From assembly GCA_914767715.1 (NCBI GenBank), contig OU612066.1, forward strand, positions 31,408,283 through 31,472,282: a DNA stretch of 64,000 nucleotides, in the 5' to 3' direction. This stretch comes from Membranipora membranacea (taxonomy: Eukaryota > Bryozoa > Gymnolaemata > Cheilostomatida > Membraniporidae). Numbering within the stretch: position 1 is the first letter of the stretch; every line of letters begins with the position of its first letter. The notes below the pieces were generated by a model. That model searched no databases. It worked only from the letters and a program-made list of their open reading frames with translations, and was not told the DNA's origin. The position numbers and the translations under genes were made by a program. This document shows positions 11,628 through 23,530 of the stretch, piece by piece.

Positions 11628-12940
11628 CCCAGATAAGCAACAAGGAGCACTCAAGCCTAATGCCAATAAAATATGTAAATACACGGAGGGGAGCCTTCGG
11701 TCGGAGAGTATGAGTCTTAGGGACTCAGACTAGTATATACACAACGGCTTTCTCAAAAATAGATGAGACTTTGTTGCGGGACACTTTCAGCAATACTAAA
11801 TATTGTAAAATTTATTTATTTACGAACAAGAAAACATGCTTGTTGCGGTGACATCCTTTTGTCACTTTTGAGATACATAGTTTGTATTATTGTTTCTCAA
11901 ATTTACCACTCTTCAATGTAGTCCAAATGTGTTGTTATTTGGAATTTCCAGTTTCCTATGGTTTATTCACCATTAGGCCAGCAGCAGCACCTCACTATTG
12001 TTTCATTGTGTGTAAGGATGATGAACAGAGAAAATTAATAGCAAATAATCAAATGATATTTATTATTGTTTGGATTTTTGATGTGGTACTATTCCATAAG
12101 TGGGGCAATAAATAATGTTTTGCTAAAATTCTTTTCTGATGCAGATTCTACAATATTTCTGCAGAACTAACTTGCAAAAGTTACTTGGCAACATTTAGCC
12201 AATCAAAATGGATAATTTTGAAGATTAGCCAATGACAGTGCAGAGCATTTTTGTTTATAAAAGATGGCCGCCAACCATGAGGCTTGCTGCATCAATTCCC
12301 ACAACACAGAGCATATGATAAAATCCACTGATTAAATTGTCACAACAGCAACTGGACAATGCTCTGAGCAAAGCTGAGGATTGGGTTTTGCTAGACAAAC
12401 AGCCTGAGCTGCAGGAAGCTACTGATATACTCTGGATCAGAGAGATAAGCTACCATCATAATGCATATGATCAATGAACTAAACCTTAGTTCATTGATAT
12501 GATCATGGGATATATATTGTCACTGTGATAGAATGGAGAATGATGACAATAGAAATGAACATTCTTTCTATGCTCACAAAATCTGCTATCTGAGATTTGC
12601 TTAACAAAACTAGTAGCTGCACAGAAAGCCCACACCAGGAAAAATGTGAGTGTTAAGATGAATGATTGTGATAGTTTACTTCACTTTCAGGTTTCATTGT
12701 TTTTGTTTACTACAAGTAAATTTATTTGTTTATTTCATGAACATACTAGTGTCTCTTCTAGTACTAGTAGTAGCCTTTCCTCATCCCAGGTGTTTCAATG
12801 TGATGGTAGGTTATCAATATTATTAGAAAATCAATAATTTAAAAGGATTGGGTTTATGTAAAAAAATAGGTCTATGGAATTGTTGACCTTACTTTCAGCA
12901 AGGAGTAACTTCGCTATTACAGCTTACTCTAGTCCAAATC
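11628..12940. other. Gene-free stretch upstream of gene A
   Basis: No exon with convincing codon use or splice sites. One small hairpin (ATCAATGAACTAA / TTAGTTCATTGAT, arms 12470-12482 and 12486-12498) lies here. The rest looks like ordinary AT-rich intergenic DNA. Confidence 0.5.
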
Positions 12941-12945
12941 ACAGG

Positions 12946-13037
12946 CCTTCTGTAGTTGGTGCAAGTCCAGTGGTCAAGGCCTAAGAGAGAAAAGGCCTGG
13001 GGCACTGGACCACTGGACTTGCACCAACTACAGAAGG
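12946..13037. repeat. Perfect 30-bp inverted repeat (hairpin)
   Basis: The left arm 12946-12975 and right arm 13008-13037 are exact reverse complements, separated by 32 bp. The arm begins CCTTCTGTAGTTGGTGCAAG. The sequence just outside the arms, ...TAGTCCAAATCACA / TGGTCCAAATCACTA, is instead a direct repeat. No coding capacity. It may be a very small transposon or a recent inverted duplication. Confidence 0.85.
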
Positions 13038-13039
13038 AC

Positions 13040-14260
13040 TGTGGTCCAAATCACTACATTTAAAGCATGCCAGTTACTCATCAGCCTTTTAATGCTAGTG
13101 GGACTGGATTGCTGTTACTACTAGCAAGGCAAAACACTTCTGTTAGCATTATTAGTAGTGTTAATGTGTTGTGATAGCAGTGTTATCAAACTATCATTTA
13201 TGTATTTAGAATGAAGATACATCTAGTAGTGATGATGACAACGGAAACAAGGCGACAGCTTGGTTACTCTTTACTGTTCAGTGTTTGTGAATTACAGATG
13301 CTCGATTCGTTTTTTTTTTCAGCTGGCTTGTACCAAGCGGCTCAAGCTAATGAAATAGAGAGCTTACTATTATATATTTGAAAACTCTGATGACGTGGCA
13401 AGAGAAGCACACTACCATCAAATACTATTCCAGGAAGACTTATGAAAGGTGAAGGATAGTTCAAAACCTTGAAAACTCTAGAGGAGTAAATAGTTTGCTG
13501 GAGGAGATGTCCACCATTTCACACACTCCTAAGACAGGTGACATCCAAGCCTTACTTCATTTAGACTCTCACCTCAGTACTACTTGCCAAAAGTTAGTGC
13601 TAGCTAACATTAAGTCACCCATAAACTAGCTAAACTAAGCCAAATATTACTCCTCTAGGGTAACTATAGGTTATTTCTGTAGTGTTATATCTATGTCAGC
13701 ATCTATGTTTTATTTAAAGAAGAGTTTGCTTGTAAAATATGTGTAGGGTGATGTCATAGGTCTAAGCAGTTGACGTCCATTACAAGAAAGCCATAACCCC
13801 CCTTCCTCCCCCCGTGTTTATATATCTACTTGCTTGTAATACGAATAACATATTCCTCCAACAGATTTGTTTTGCAAGCTTTTTAACTTAGCTGCTAGAT
13901 GTGATGTGAGATAGAATCATTTTTTGTTCAAAGGTTGTTCTACCTCCTGCTGTTAACTTGAGTTGAGATCCAGTTATGCGATTATATTTCCGCTCCTTAA
14001 TCTTGAGTTTTATCATTCTTTCAGTGATACAGTGAAGGAGGAGGAACCACGCAAAAAGGCTTAAAATAACTATTCCGATCATAGATCATTGCCAAAGTCC
14101 AAGACTAAGAAGCACCAAGTTTAACATGATGACCAAGTACAAAAATACTCTGCATGCATTTGTGTCAATGCATGTTTTCACATGAATTTTATATTCTTGA
14201 TGTCCTTTGTTGCATGCCCACACATTGACATAGGTCACATTGCAGGTATGTGTTTTACTG
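13040..14260. other. Gene-free stretch
   Basis: Short open frames only, none with flanking splice sites or recognisable similarity. Nothing else noted. Confidence 0.45.
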
Positions 14261-14264
14261 CTGT

Positions 14265-14703
14265 ATATATTCATTTGATACAGGCTTGTACCAACATCTA
14301 CTTTCCAATTGGTCAATGAAGAGGATTTGTACCTTGAATGCATTTATCAATACTGGTTTTCACAGCAGGAAATACTCCTTTTTTTTTGCTTTCCTTCTTG
14401 TTTACCCAGGTCATATTATTGTTGGTATTCACTTATTGTATTTTTATGTAACAATTTTATATATGTTTGTACATATATCTCACCTTCCAATTAGCCATTG
14501 ACTGGATTTTTACCTTGATAAAGAATGTATTATATCAATACAGGTTTTCCGTGCATTTGATAAGCACATTAGTTCGTCTTTCTTTGCTTTCCTTCACGTT
14601 GACACTGGTCACATTGTGGATATATCTTTGTTTATACTGGTGTGTACTTGTATTGCACCTCTCAATAAGCCAATAAAGAGGATCTGTTTGTGCCTTGGTA
14701 GAT
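14265..14703. repeat. Degenerate tandem repeat, about 180-bp unit, 2.5 copies
   Basis: The block CTTTCCAATTGGTCAATGAA...GATTTGTACCTTGA at 14301-14337 recurs in diverged form at about 14485-14520 and 14660-14700. A TTTGCTTTCCTTC...CAGGTCATATT block lies between units. Spacing is roughly 180 bp. Open frames across it exist in several frames and look accidental. Confidence 0.6.
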
Positions 14704-14935
14704 AATACACATACAGAATGCTCATTAAAAAACGAAATTTTGCAACTTTTTTGTCTTTTCTTAGCCTCTGTAGAAAGAATATGCACTCGGAGAGTTATGA
14801 ACTTTACATAATTGGATTCGCAGCGAAATTCGGGTCTAGTTTCACTCAATTCTAGGTAACCCCAGAGAGATAATTATTATTAAATGCAATTTTTTGATCA
14901 CTCATTAGCAAGAAGTTTCTGGACTCAACCTGTTT

Positions 14936-15407
14936 TTCGCATCTTAACAGTTTTTCACATCTTAACTGGATCCACCCTGTCCCCATATATTCCCAATTTA
15001 TAATTAGACTGCTACCAGTTATTTTATAATAGGGTCTTCTTATAAAAAGATAATGAAAATCACATATGAGATTTGTTTATCGCTGTTATTCTGGAAAGGT
15101 TGCGCAAAACCTATTTTTATCCCACAACTGTGTTTGAGGGGTGTCTACAATCTGTCTATAAAACGTCAATAGATGGATTTAACAGTATGATACTTTCTCA
15201 AAAACCACTCAAGATATGCATGATATTGATAAAAAAATTTCAATGACGCCAATTCATTCTATGATCTTTGCCGAAAGAAGTTAAATGGTAAAAAACGCTC
15301 TATATACCCCCCTTTTCCACGTTTCTTACTTGGATCCGCCCCCTTTTGCCCCATTTGTAAAATAGTACATGTGCGCCATCAGAACGGCCATAAAAAACTA
15401 CCCCAGA
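14936..15407. repeat. Direct repeat, copy 1 (about 470 bp)
   Basis: From TTTTTCACATCTTAACTGGA to GCCATCAGAACGGCCATAAA, this block recurs at 15682-16142 in the same orientation at roughly 80-85 percent identity by eye. Shared landmarks are CAAGATATGCATGATATTGA, CACAACTGTGTTTGAGGGGTG and TTTCTTACTTGGAT. No conserved frame is seen across it. Confidence 0.75.
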
Positions 15408-15681
15408 CAAAAGCGGTGGATGCTCATGTTTGAAGGCCGGTTTGCATTGTACGCAATTGTGTGGATACCTTCAATGCGACAATGGCAGGGACGACACTCA
15501 GCAAGATGAGTATGACCAAATTACCAATGATGAAGACCTTGACCTTTAAACTAGTATGAATTTGCATCCTTTCTTTGTTTTGTTTTAGCAGTGATACTTA
15601 TGTGCTCTTTAAAATAGCTATTAAATTCAAAATACATAATCAGATTACACGCTTTACCAGAATAAAACTTCATAAACGTTT

Positions 15682-16142
15682 ACCTGTTTTTCACATCCCA
15701 ACTGGATCCACCCCTTTCTCATATATTCTCAATTTATTATTACACTGCAACCAGATACTTTATGATGGGGTCTTTTTATAAACAATCATGAAAAATGACA
15801 TGAGAAGTACATTTATCACTGTTATTCTTGCACGCTTGCACAAAACCTATTATTATGCCGCAACTGTGTTCGAGGGGTGACTATAATTTGTCTGTAAAAT
15901 GTCAACCATTGGGTTTAGCTGTATGATATTTTCCCAAAAACTACTCAAGATATGCATGATATTGATAAAAAAAATTCAATGACACTGCTTCATTCTATGA
16001 ACTTTGCCAAGAGAAGTTAAATTGCAAAAAACGCCCTTTTAACCCCCTTTTCCGTGTTTCTTACTTGGATTCGCCCCTTTTTGCCCCATTTGTGAAATGG
16101 TACATATGCGTCATCAGAACGGCCATAAAAATCTACACCAGA
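15682..16142. repeat. Direct repeat, copy 2
   Basis: Second copy of the block at 14936-15407. The two copies flank about 270 bp of unrelated sequence. Neither starts TG nor ends CA, there is no primer-binding site after the first, and the interior has no gag/pol frame. I therefore do not call them LTRs. Confidence 0.75.
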
Positions 16143-16920
16143 TACAGTCTTCAATTTTCTCTGTTCAAGACACTTACGCAGATGTTATTTTTAGAGCCTT
16201 TTATGTATAGCCGCTGCTGGCCTACATGAGTCATACACTGGGAAAATTTTGACATGCACACAAAGCTGTTGGATGAGAACTTTCTGCATGACCAACTGAT
16301 AACATATAATCTAAATCCGCTTGCGAACAGTTCTGCTGAGTATATAACAAAACGAGATACTGAATTACCTATACAGAACAAATACAAAACCCTTTCAAAT
16401 AATTGTAATTTACTAAATGGATATAAGTGTGCGTCTAAACTTCAATAAATTGTCTGAGTAACTGCAGTGTCTTGACAACCAGGATATTTCTATTAAGCTT
16501 ATACCCTCCACTCTTGTTTTTCGTCATGAAATGGATTTTGAAACTACAGATATCAGTCCTCAGCACACAGTATTCCGTTCATCCTATCCGCCCACTGTAA
16601 GAATATTACCTTGTTTGTTGAGTGACCCATCGTATGCAACCCGATACGGATACATCGAACACAGGGTGATAATAAATCAACAGTGAAACATGTAATTACA
16701 ACAAGCTGACCCTCAAAGTAACAATACAGTTTCAAGAACTAGTGAAACACAAGTTGTCTTACCCTATATGGTACCATAAGACATAACCATAACCAATTCT
16801 ACTACAATATGACAGTCCAGGGAGTTTCGTCCCAAAATCTATAATATGTGCACTCTTGACCCCTCGAGCAATACCTTAAACTACTGCTGCCACTCATGCA
16901 AATTTGTGGTCATTGCATTG
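16143..16920. other. Gene-free stretch
   Basis: No feature recognised beyond short frames in AT-rich DNA. Confidence 0.45.
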
Positions 16921-17071
16921 CATTGTCACCTAATGGGCAAATAATTTGCACAAACTGATCTTCAAAATCAGCAGTATTTGATGTGTACAGTTTGCACTAT
17001 TAAGACAGTAACTACGTAAACTAATTTTGACAATCAGTTTGTGCTAATTATTTGCTCATTAGGTGACAATG
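16921..17071. mobile_element. Foldback element with 39-bp inverted ends
   Basis: Arms 16921-16959 and 17033-17071 are near-perfect reverse complements (CATTGTCACCTAATGGGCAA at the left, GCTCATTAGGTGACAATG at the right). The whole is 151 bp. It looks like a small non-autonomous inverted-repeat element. I could not settle the target duplication; CATTG is repeated on the left flank. Confidence 0.65.
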
Positions 17072-18700
17072 CTGAGATTGCAGCATCAGTTTATTAGTTT
17101 TGCGCTATACAGAATTCTATAAGCTCACATTTGGCTGTGTGGCAGCAGTGGTTTAAGGTTTCAAGCGTAAAAGAATGGCAAATGGAAATCGTAAAAGAGC
17201 TGTCTCTGAAATGTATAGCGTTCTAGTGGAGGCAGTGCCTTCATGCCACCCCTAGAACTATGGGCCTGCAGTACATTCTCAATGCTCATAAGAAATACTC
17301 TGTCACTCAACACCCTGTTTATGACAAAACAGAGGCTGCACCGCCCCTAAAGACGGACGCAAGTTGCCCTAAATCCTCATACTGAGAGTGTGATACATTC
17401 TAGAAAACTAGCATGCATCCTAGAGGTGAGGCCACAGAGGACCTCGTGAACGAGGGTGTGTATCAAGCTGCCAGAACTGAAACAGGCACTAATTGCTCAT
17501 TGGCAGTGCCACTTTTATCTTAGCCAATAGGCCGAAAAGTGATCTGTTACTCTACACCTTTCATCAACTGATCAATTGTATCTTGGTTGTTTAATTCATA
17601 TATCTCAGTTTCAGAACAAATGAGTGTGCTAAATTTCAGAAGCAAGAGTGTAGATAACTAGCACTGACATAGTTTCAACGACAACCTGAACCACAAACGC
17701 AGCTAGTTAGGAATACTCATACCAAGAACAAGTTTGATCCTTTTGCCTGCAGTTGGGGAAACAATTTAGGCTAACAGAAATCCCATCCACTGGCCCTTTA
17801 TTAAAACTATCTTGCATATACTGCAACTGATATTATTATTGACTCATATCTAGCATATATTTCAATATTTCCATTGTATAAAGATTGAGTTTTGTGTTTC
17901 AAGTCTCTCAATTTCCATTGTTGTGCACAGTTGATCAGATACAACATACAGTGGTGCGCGTACCACTGCACAACACAGCTTCAGCTAAAAACCATGAGTC
18001 AAGCGCTGTTTCGAGACCATTTCTAGTACAACCTCCTCATGTCCGGCCCCAGCAGCATGAAGCCACCCTTGTGTGTTGATGAGCATCTCAATCAATCTCA
18101 TCGATCCCTCCGTGCATTTTGTAAGTTTCGGGGGTTTGACATAATTGGTGTGTTTACGCTGTTGCGCAACCAGGGAGGCTGCCAACTCGTCATTGTTTCA
18201 GTGCGACAATGTTCGCCCCATCACTCTCATGCTTATATCTAAGCCAAACCAGTGCAGGGAGGTTTGCTTTCCATCAACTCATCGGCGCAACATCGCTAAT
18301 CGTCAAGGCACCCGCCCCTCGTGCCATAGTTCACTACTCAAATTCACCACATTGAGCATAGTAAAACTCATACAGTCAGAGAGATGACTTGTTTGCGCTA
18401 CAGCCAGTGGGCTGACTGTGATCTCCTGTCTCGCTCTGCCTGCCTTTTATGCGATGGCCAAGCTTTTAATCCTATGTTTGTAATACCTTAGATCTAACTC
18501 AGACTCACTTTGATTTTTCACCCTGCAGAGACTAAACTACTTAAATTTGAGTATTAAAGGCATAATCCCGCTTAGCCTTCTCCCCCCAGCAGTTTGCTAA
18601 TCATCACTTAATCCCCTCAATCTAATCCTTACAAGGATTATAAACAAAGGAATTAAATGCTGGCCAACTCCTCAAAACAAAGTGAGTGTGTTAAACCCCA
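17072..18700. other. Gene-free stretch, possibly old retroelement debris near 18.0-18.4 kb
   Basis: The 18.0-18.4 kb part has higher GC and sits just downstream (minus strand) of the endonuclease-like retroelement fragment at 18718-19137. It may belong to the same dead element or to a neighbour of it. No motif lets me confirm this. Confidence 0.35.
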
Positions 18701-18717
18701 GCTTACAAGCAATAGGA

Positions 18718-19137
18718 TTACTTAGCTTTTGTCTTCACACAGTGCTGTTGCCAAATCCATGCAGATGCGCTTTCTGCCTCATGTACTATGCTTATTGTGG
18801 CTTGTTTGAGTTCTCTGCCTGACAGCCCAACTCTAGTCAGAAATTTGGTAGCTGATCTAGCCATGAATCCACAGCAACCAACTTTCACTGCGAATAATTC
18901 GCAACTCCAACCTTTGTCTTGGCATTGTGTCACCAGATCTTCGTATCATGTCAGTTTTCTCTCATGCGCATATGAGAGATTTTCTTCCCAAGGCACCATC
19001 AATTCCACCAGTATTAGTGCTTTTTCTTTGTCAGACCAGACAATTAAGTCTGGTCTTTGGTTCGTGATCACAATATGCTGTGGCATGCTGAGCTGCTCTG
19101 TGAGGTTGCATCTCAACTGCCATTCTCCGCTGTTCAT
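18718..19137 (-). pseudogene. Dead retroelement fragment: C-terminal PD-(D/E)XK-like domain
   Basis: On the minus strand it reads RPDLIVWSDKEKALILVELM, then VPWEENL, ERKLT, one in-frame TGA, YEDLVTQCQDKGW and GFMARSATKFLTRVGLSGR, ending IWQQH. This pattern (PD...W.D.....LVEL.VPWE...A.ERK..KY..L) is common in repeated transposon-derived proteins of fish and marine invertebrates and resembles a restriction-type nuclease core. The single TGA near 18948 breaks the frame. No reverse transcriptase is attached. Confidence 0.6.
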
Positions 19138-20569
19138 CTATCCCTTTTTGCGCAAAATCTTTTCACGCGCTTCACCACCAGCATTAGCATATTCACACTT
19201 CTTCGTGACATATTTACACAACACTTTCAGGACTTGATTATGCCTATACGTGTATCTTCCCAGGCTCTGCGGGCAATTCGACAGAATATTATTTTTTCCA
19301 GACGATTGCGCCAATACAATTGTAACACCCATACTAAAAACTGAGAACAGCATGTGTATGCATGCGTACTCAAGAAAACCTATAATTTTCACATCAACAA
19401 AAAATACTTTGATGAAAAAAACATATTGATTTTGACTTGGCAATGATCAATGATGAGATGTTTATCAGATTAACATGCCAAGTGAAAAGTCATAGTGTTT
19501 TTGAAATCACATGATGAAAAGTTGACAATTTCGCTCTGTGACGTAAAAGAGGGTGCTGCAGCCTCGCACTGATATTATATGGGCATGAATTGTGATATTA
19601 GTAAATACAGTAATAGCTCTGTGTTATTCATCACAACCTAGCTAAGCTAGTTATTATATGACTTACTATATGACCCCTAGCTTATGATATGGATCACACT
19701 CCAGCTGGCTTTGAGATTTGTTCATCTATAGAGTTTTATTGTGAAATGTAGCATTAAATCGGATCAATCAATTCCAGCGATTATTTTATATCGTCATATG
19801 CAGGCATCTGAGTCAATTAAGGTAAAACTGATAACAGACATGGTATTGCTCCTAGATCCTGTTCAATCTTTTAAAAGCTACCGGTTGAACTGTTTCACAC
19901 TGTTGTACAACAGAGATCTCTCACACCTATTGGTGATAGCTTGAATTGTTTTAAGGGCTTTTGGTCTTGTATCCTGTTTATGGTCTGGCAAAATATCAAA
20001 AATTCTTCGGCTGGATGTGTTTAAAATGAAAATTTTATAATTTGGATTCAAAAAGCATTGTTAAAGGCTTGATTTTAGGTCGTTCAAAATATGACCAATG
20101 ACTCTCAATGTAGCATTTTGTAAAATTTGTTTCACAAGCATATATATGCTATATATGAGATGGGTATAAAAAAATGTGTAATAAATATCTGTCTTTGTTT
20201 TGTCTTGTTTTGTTTTGAATAATTCTTGACGGGTCTTCCTATAATTTAAAATGAGTTTACTGGGATTACACCATTGATTCACCAATTGTGGTCACCAGCT
20301 AACTGCCATCAGCTATCTATCTGAAGGAAAAATATCTGCATGATTAGTAATCCTAAGCGCTGAACACTAAAATAGGGTTAATGTGAATAGGATAATAAAA
20401 TTGATATGATAAAACTGAAAGGTAGCTAAAATACAATCAAAAAGCGCAAAAAAAAATAAAGTAAGTACTTCTTAAATAAAAGAGAATAAAGGTGAAATAC
20501 CACATAATTTGAAGACTAAAATGAAGGTTGATTAAAATCAGATGTCATATCATATGCCACATCCCGAAG
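19138..20569. other. Gene-free stretch
   Basis: AT-rich, with no exon or repeat family recognised. The 19138-19340 part may be further upstream sequence of the dead retroelement, but I see no motif. Confidence 0.4.
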
Positions 20570-20745
20570 CATAGGCGCGGCGAAGTATTATTTTGCCTTA
20601 AGTTTGCAGGCAGGCCGGAGCACACCTGGGGGCCAACAAAACCCCAGTACATGATAGACTGCAGAGGGATTTGAACCCATTACCTTCATCACATGTGTGT
20701 TGAAGACGGCGCTCTAACCAACTGAGCTACCTCCTACTCCAGGAA
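20570..20745 (-). mobile_element. tRNA-derived SINE
   Basis: Minus-strand head GGAGGTAGCTCAGTTGGTTA (A box) is followed by GGGTTCAAATCCC (B box). After it comes a body with CTGGGGTTTTGTTGGCCCCC. The arms do not fold as a working tRNA: the acceptor ends do not pair. The body motif recurs in the SINEs at 22105-22230 and 26753-26880. A (TA)n/(CATA)n run is next to the head. Confidence 0.7.
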
Positions 20746-20749
20746 GGAA

Positions 20750-20779
20750 TTATATATATATACATACATACATACATTA
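20750..20779. repeat. (TA)n(CATA)n microsatellite
   Basis: ATATATATATA followed by four ACAT units, directly beside the SINE head. Confidence 0.85.
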
Positions 20780-21529
20780 TTCAAACACACAATCCAGGCC
20801 TACAGCATGAAATAAAGGATGAAAATTTATTAAAAAGCCGTTAAATCTTATAATTAATAGGCTCATAGTAAAAACTACCCTGCTTTGTTACAAGTGTGTA
20901 AATACCTCTTATTGTAATTGATATGCACATGGCATAGGCACCCTTACCACAAATCACTGATACAGAAAATCCTTATAAAAAATGTGAAAGATTGGAAAAT
21001 GGTCAATGAACTCCCTCCCAGTTCATTGATGAAATGCGGTTTCTTTACAGCACAAGCACTTGGTAACTATGTTTGTTCCATCCCAAACTGTGATTTTTAA
21101 CTAACTGGTCAATCCAATTCGCGTTCGAAAATCCCCCACCAATAGCAGGGCAGCAACATAAGGATTAGTCTCAAAGGATTAGTTTGGTTCCAAGTGTTGG
21201 CATGTGTAAAAACCGCAAGATTGGCTCCGAAAGGTTGGCTCCTAAGCTGGCAAAAAAGCTGAACAACTACTATGATAATAAATGAGCGTGTAGCTCAAGA
21301 AAACTTGAAATGAAGGGGCAGAAGGGAGAACAATTTTGTTGAAAGCTTGTTTTTATGGCTTGCCGGTGTAGTTGTGTTAGTTAGCACCAGTTTTCAATGG
21401 CCTAGGTGGGATTTTTTAGTTATGTCGCGAACAAATATTTAAAGTGGGACAATGCATGTGGGAATGTTTTATTGTCACAGTTATCAGTTGGTGTAGAACA
21501 GCGCACATGACAATGATTATCCGATAATT

Positions 21530-21640
21530 CTACTCATCATTGCTGACATTACTGCATAGTTCAGCAGCTTGGGTAATATCTGATGTAGTAATGTCTGAGT
21601 ATGCGCCACTGGAAGGCCGGCGCGCTGAGGTATCTTCAAC
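21530..21640 (-). CDS. Isolated terminal exon of the gene A family
   Basis: Minus-strand exon after TTTCAAG acceptor, 36 codons plus TAG, ending SDITQAAELCSNVSNDE. It aligns with the last exon of gene A (8312-8437, ending SDITPSELAQVAELCSDTS), with the same acceptor sequence CAAG and phase 0. The exon is open and undamaged. The nearest upstream candidates on this strand are the gene B exons more than 7 kb away, with transposons between. It could be the real 3' exon of gene B or an orphan fragment. Confidence 0.55.
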   Translation of the reverse strand, partial: VEDTSARRPSSGAYSDITTSDITQAAELCSNVSNDE

Positions 21641-21804
21641 CTTGAAATGTACAGATTAAACTGTTAGATAAAAACAGCTTATATCATGCAATAAATCAAG
21701 GTAACTGAACTAATAAGTAATAATTTTCAACTCATAATTTTGTCTCATCATGTTCTAGCTTTATCTATCAGATTGCTGGCTGCTGCATAGCGGTACCCGG
21801 CCAT

Positions 21805-22230
21805 AACGCCATGGTCAAAATGCCATTGGGACAAAATGCCAGTGACACAATGTCATTGCCATAATGCCATGGCCATAATGCCATAGGTGATAATACCACT
21901 GAACACTATACCAATGCCAAAATACCAGTTGCGCAAAACGCCAGTTGTGTCAAAATACCAGTGGATATAAAGCCAGATTGGACATAATACCATATGGGAC
22001 AACATACCATATCCCAAAATACCATTGCCATAATGCCAAAATATGTAACCAAAGGAGATCAAGCCACGCTGTATTTTTTTTGTAAGCCATATAACAGCTG
22101 CGAGTTGCTCGGTCAGAGTAGGAGGTTGTTCAGCTGGTTAGAGCCATCTCCTTCACTGCTCAAGTCTCGAAGTTTCTATGTTTGAATTTTTTTCGCTGGG
22201 GTTTGTTGGGCCCTATTTTACTGATAGACA
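21805..22230 (+). repeat. Left arm of long inverted repeat (ATGCCA-rich block plus SINE)
   Basis: A block built of repeated CATAATGCCATTG / CAAAATGCCAGT words (21805-22045) is followed by a plus-strand tRNA-derived SINE (head about 22105, GTTCAGCTGGTTAGAGCC, then GGGGTTTGTTGGGCC). The whole arm is found inverted at 26753-27175. The arms are about 4.5 kb apart. Confidence 0.8.
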
Positions 22231-22862
22231 AGTGTGTGTTGCAGAAACTGCAGCCAAATATCGCGCCGCCAACTCTGTGGGTTATGGCAAATTAATTGAC
22301 TCTCTAAATTTGACCAACTTTATGTCTTGGCTTGAAGGGTTTTGACTGGTTTTGTCTGATGCTGTTACCGGCGTCATGAAGGCTAGAATGATTGAACATA
22401 GTGTAAGACAATTTATGAGTATGCAGCTAAGCATGAAAATACAGTCTTTTTCAGTGCCAAGACACTGAAAAAGTGACAACTTTGATTTAACCTACACAAA
22501 TATCTGAGGCAAGGCCAATTCTACAACAGTCAAAATGATTATCGTTGTATTTGGATACTTTTTTATATCTTGTTCATAGCTTTCAATATGATAGGCCTAC
22601 CGAGACATCTGGCAACATATTACAATGCCTCGTCATAAACTTTTCTGATATGTTTTATCACTTAGTGCCCACCGTACCTGCTATGCACCACTTGACCAGA
22701 GACGCCCGCCAGCCTGACTGAGAGACTGCATCCTGGCCCTGCTTAACAAAGACCTCTCTCCTGTTATTGGTTTTAATAAATTCAAGTTTGTTGGATCAAG
22801 CATTCAAAATTGTGTATCCAAAAAGCATTTGTAAGGGCATGATTTTTAGTTTTTCAAAAGTA

Positions 22863-23530
22863 TTAGAAATGTGACCCCTGGTCTGGCATTTTTTTGCAGA
22901 GTTGTATCTGGCTATCACTTGCGTGGCCCCAGAACTTTAATGCAAGATTCTGCTCAATGGCTGGGCCGAGTGCTCGTATCATCATCAGGGTTAAATTTAA
23001 TTCCTTTTTCAGGCTTCTAAAATGTTCATGGAAAGTTATGTTATTACTTTTTCTTCTAAAATTCAAAAGGGTTTTCTCATAGTTTATCACAAGATAGTTG
23101 GTGATACACCATTCATTTATCAGAGGTAAATTTCTCTTCGTAATTCCAGGTTCAGTACTAAAAATATTAGTATCGTCAGCAAAGAGTATTTAATTTAGAT
23201 CAGGTGATGCATTTAAAAGGTCAATATTATAAATTATAAATAGTGCTGGCCCGAGAACCGAACCCTGGGGAGCACCGATCATGACAGGCAGTAAAACCGA
23301 CTTAATTCATTTACCAAGAAAAACTGTTTCTAGTTAAAAGATAATTTTCTAGCAATCGATATGAGGGGGAAGAATATCTGAAAAAAATATTTGTTTACTT
23401 ATAAGAATATGCCGTGATTTATCGTATCAAAAGCTTTTTAAAGATCTAAAAACAAATCCTGGGTGATTCTTCCATCATTAAAATGGTCGTAAAGTTGTTC
23501 CATTATAATATTGATTGTGTCAGTTTTACT
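22863..23530 (-). pseudogene. Degenerate non-LTR reverse transcriptase fragment (CR1-like)
   Basis: Minus-strand pieces in changing frames spell FLDL.KAFDTI, a GAPQGSVLGPALF-like stretch and FADDTNIF, then NYEKT. These are the reverse-transcriptase palm motifs in the right order. Stops and frameshifts throughout mean it is inactive. It lies between the arms of the long inverted repeat. Confidence 0.6.

Noticed and set aside
14936-16142. LTR retrotransposon bounded by the direct repeats
   Set aside because: No TG/CA termini, no primer-binding site and no gag/pol in the 270-bp interior.
20640-20745. tRNA gene on the minus strand
   Set aside because: A and B boxes are good, but the acceptor stem does not pair, and a body shared with two other copies follows, so it is a SINE.
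21853-22062. Trp/Tyr/Gly-rich open frame, with a near copy at 26955-27188
   Set aside because: Both are the ATGCCA-word block of the inverted repeat read in its open frame; no gene context.
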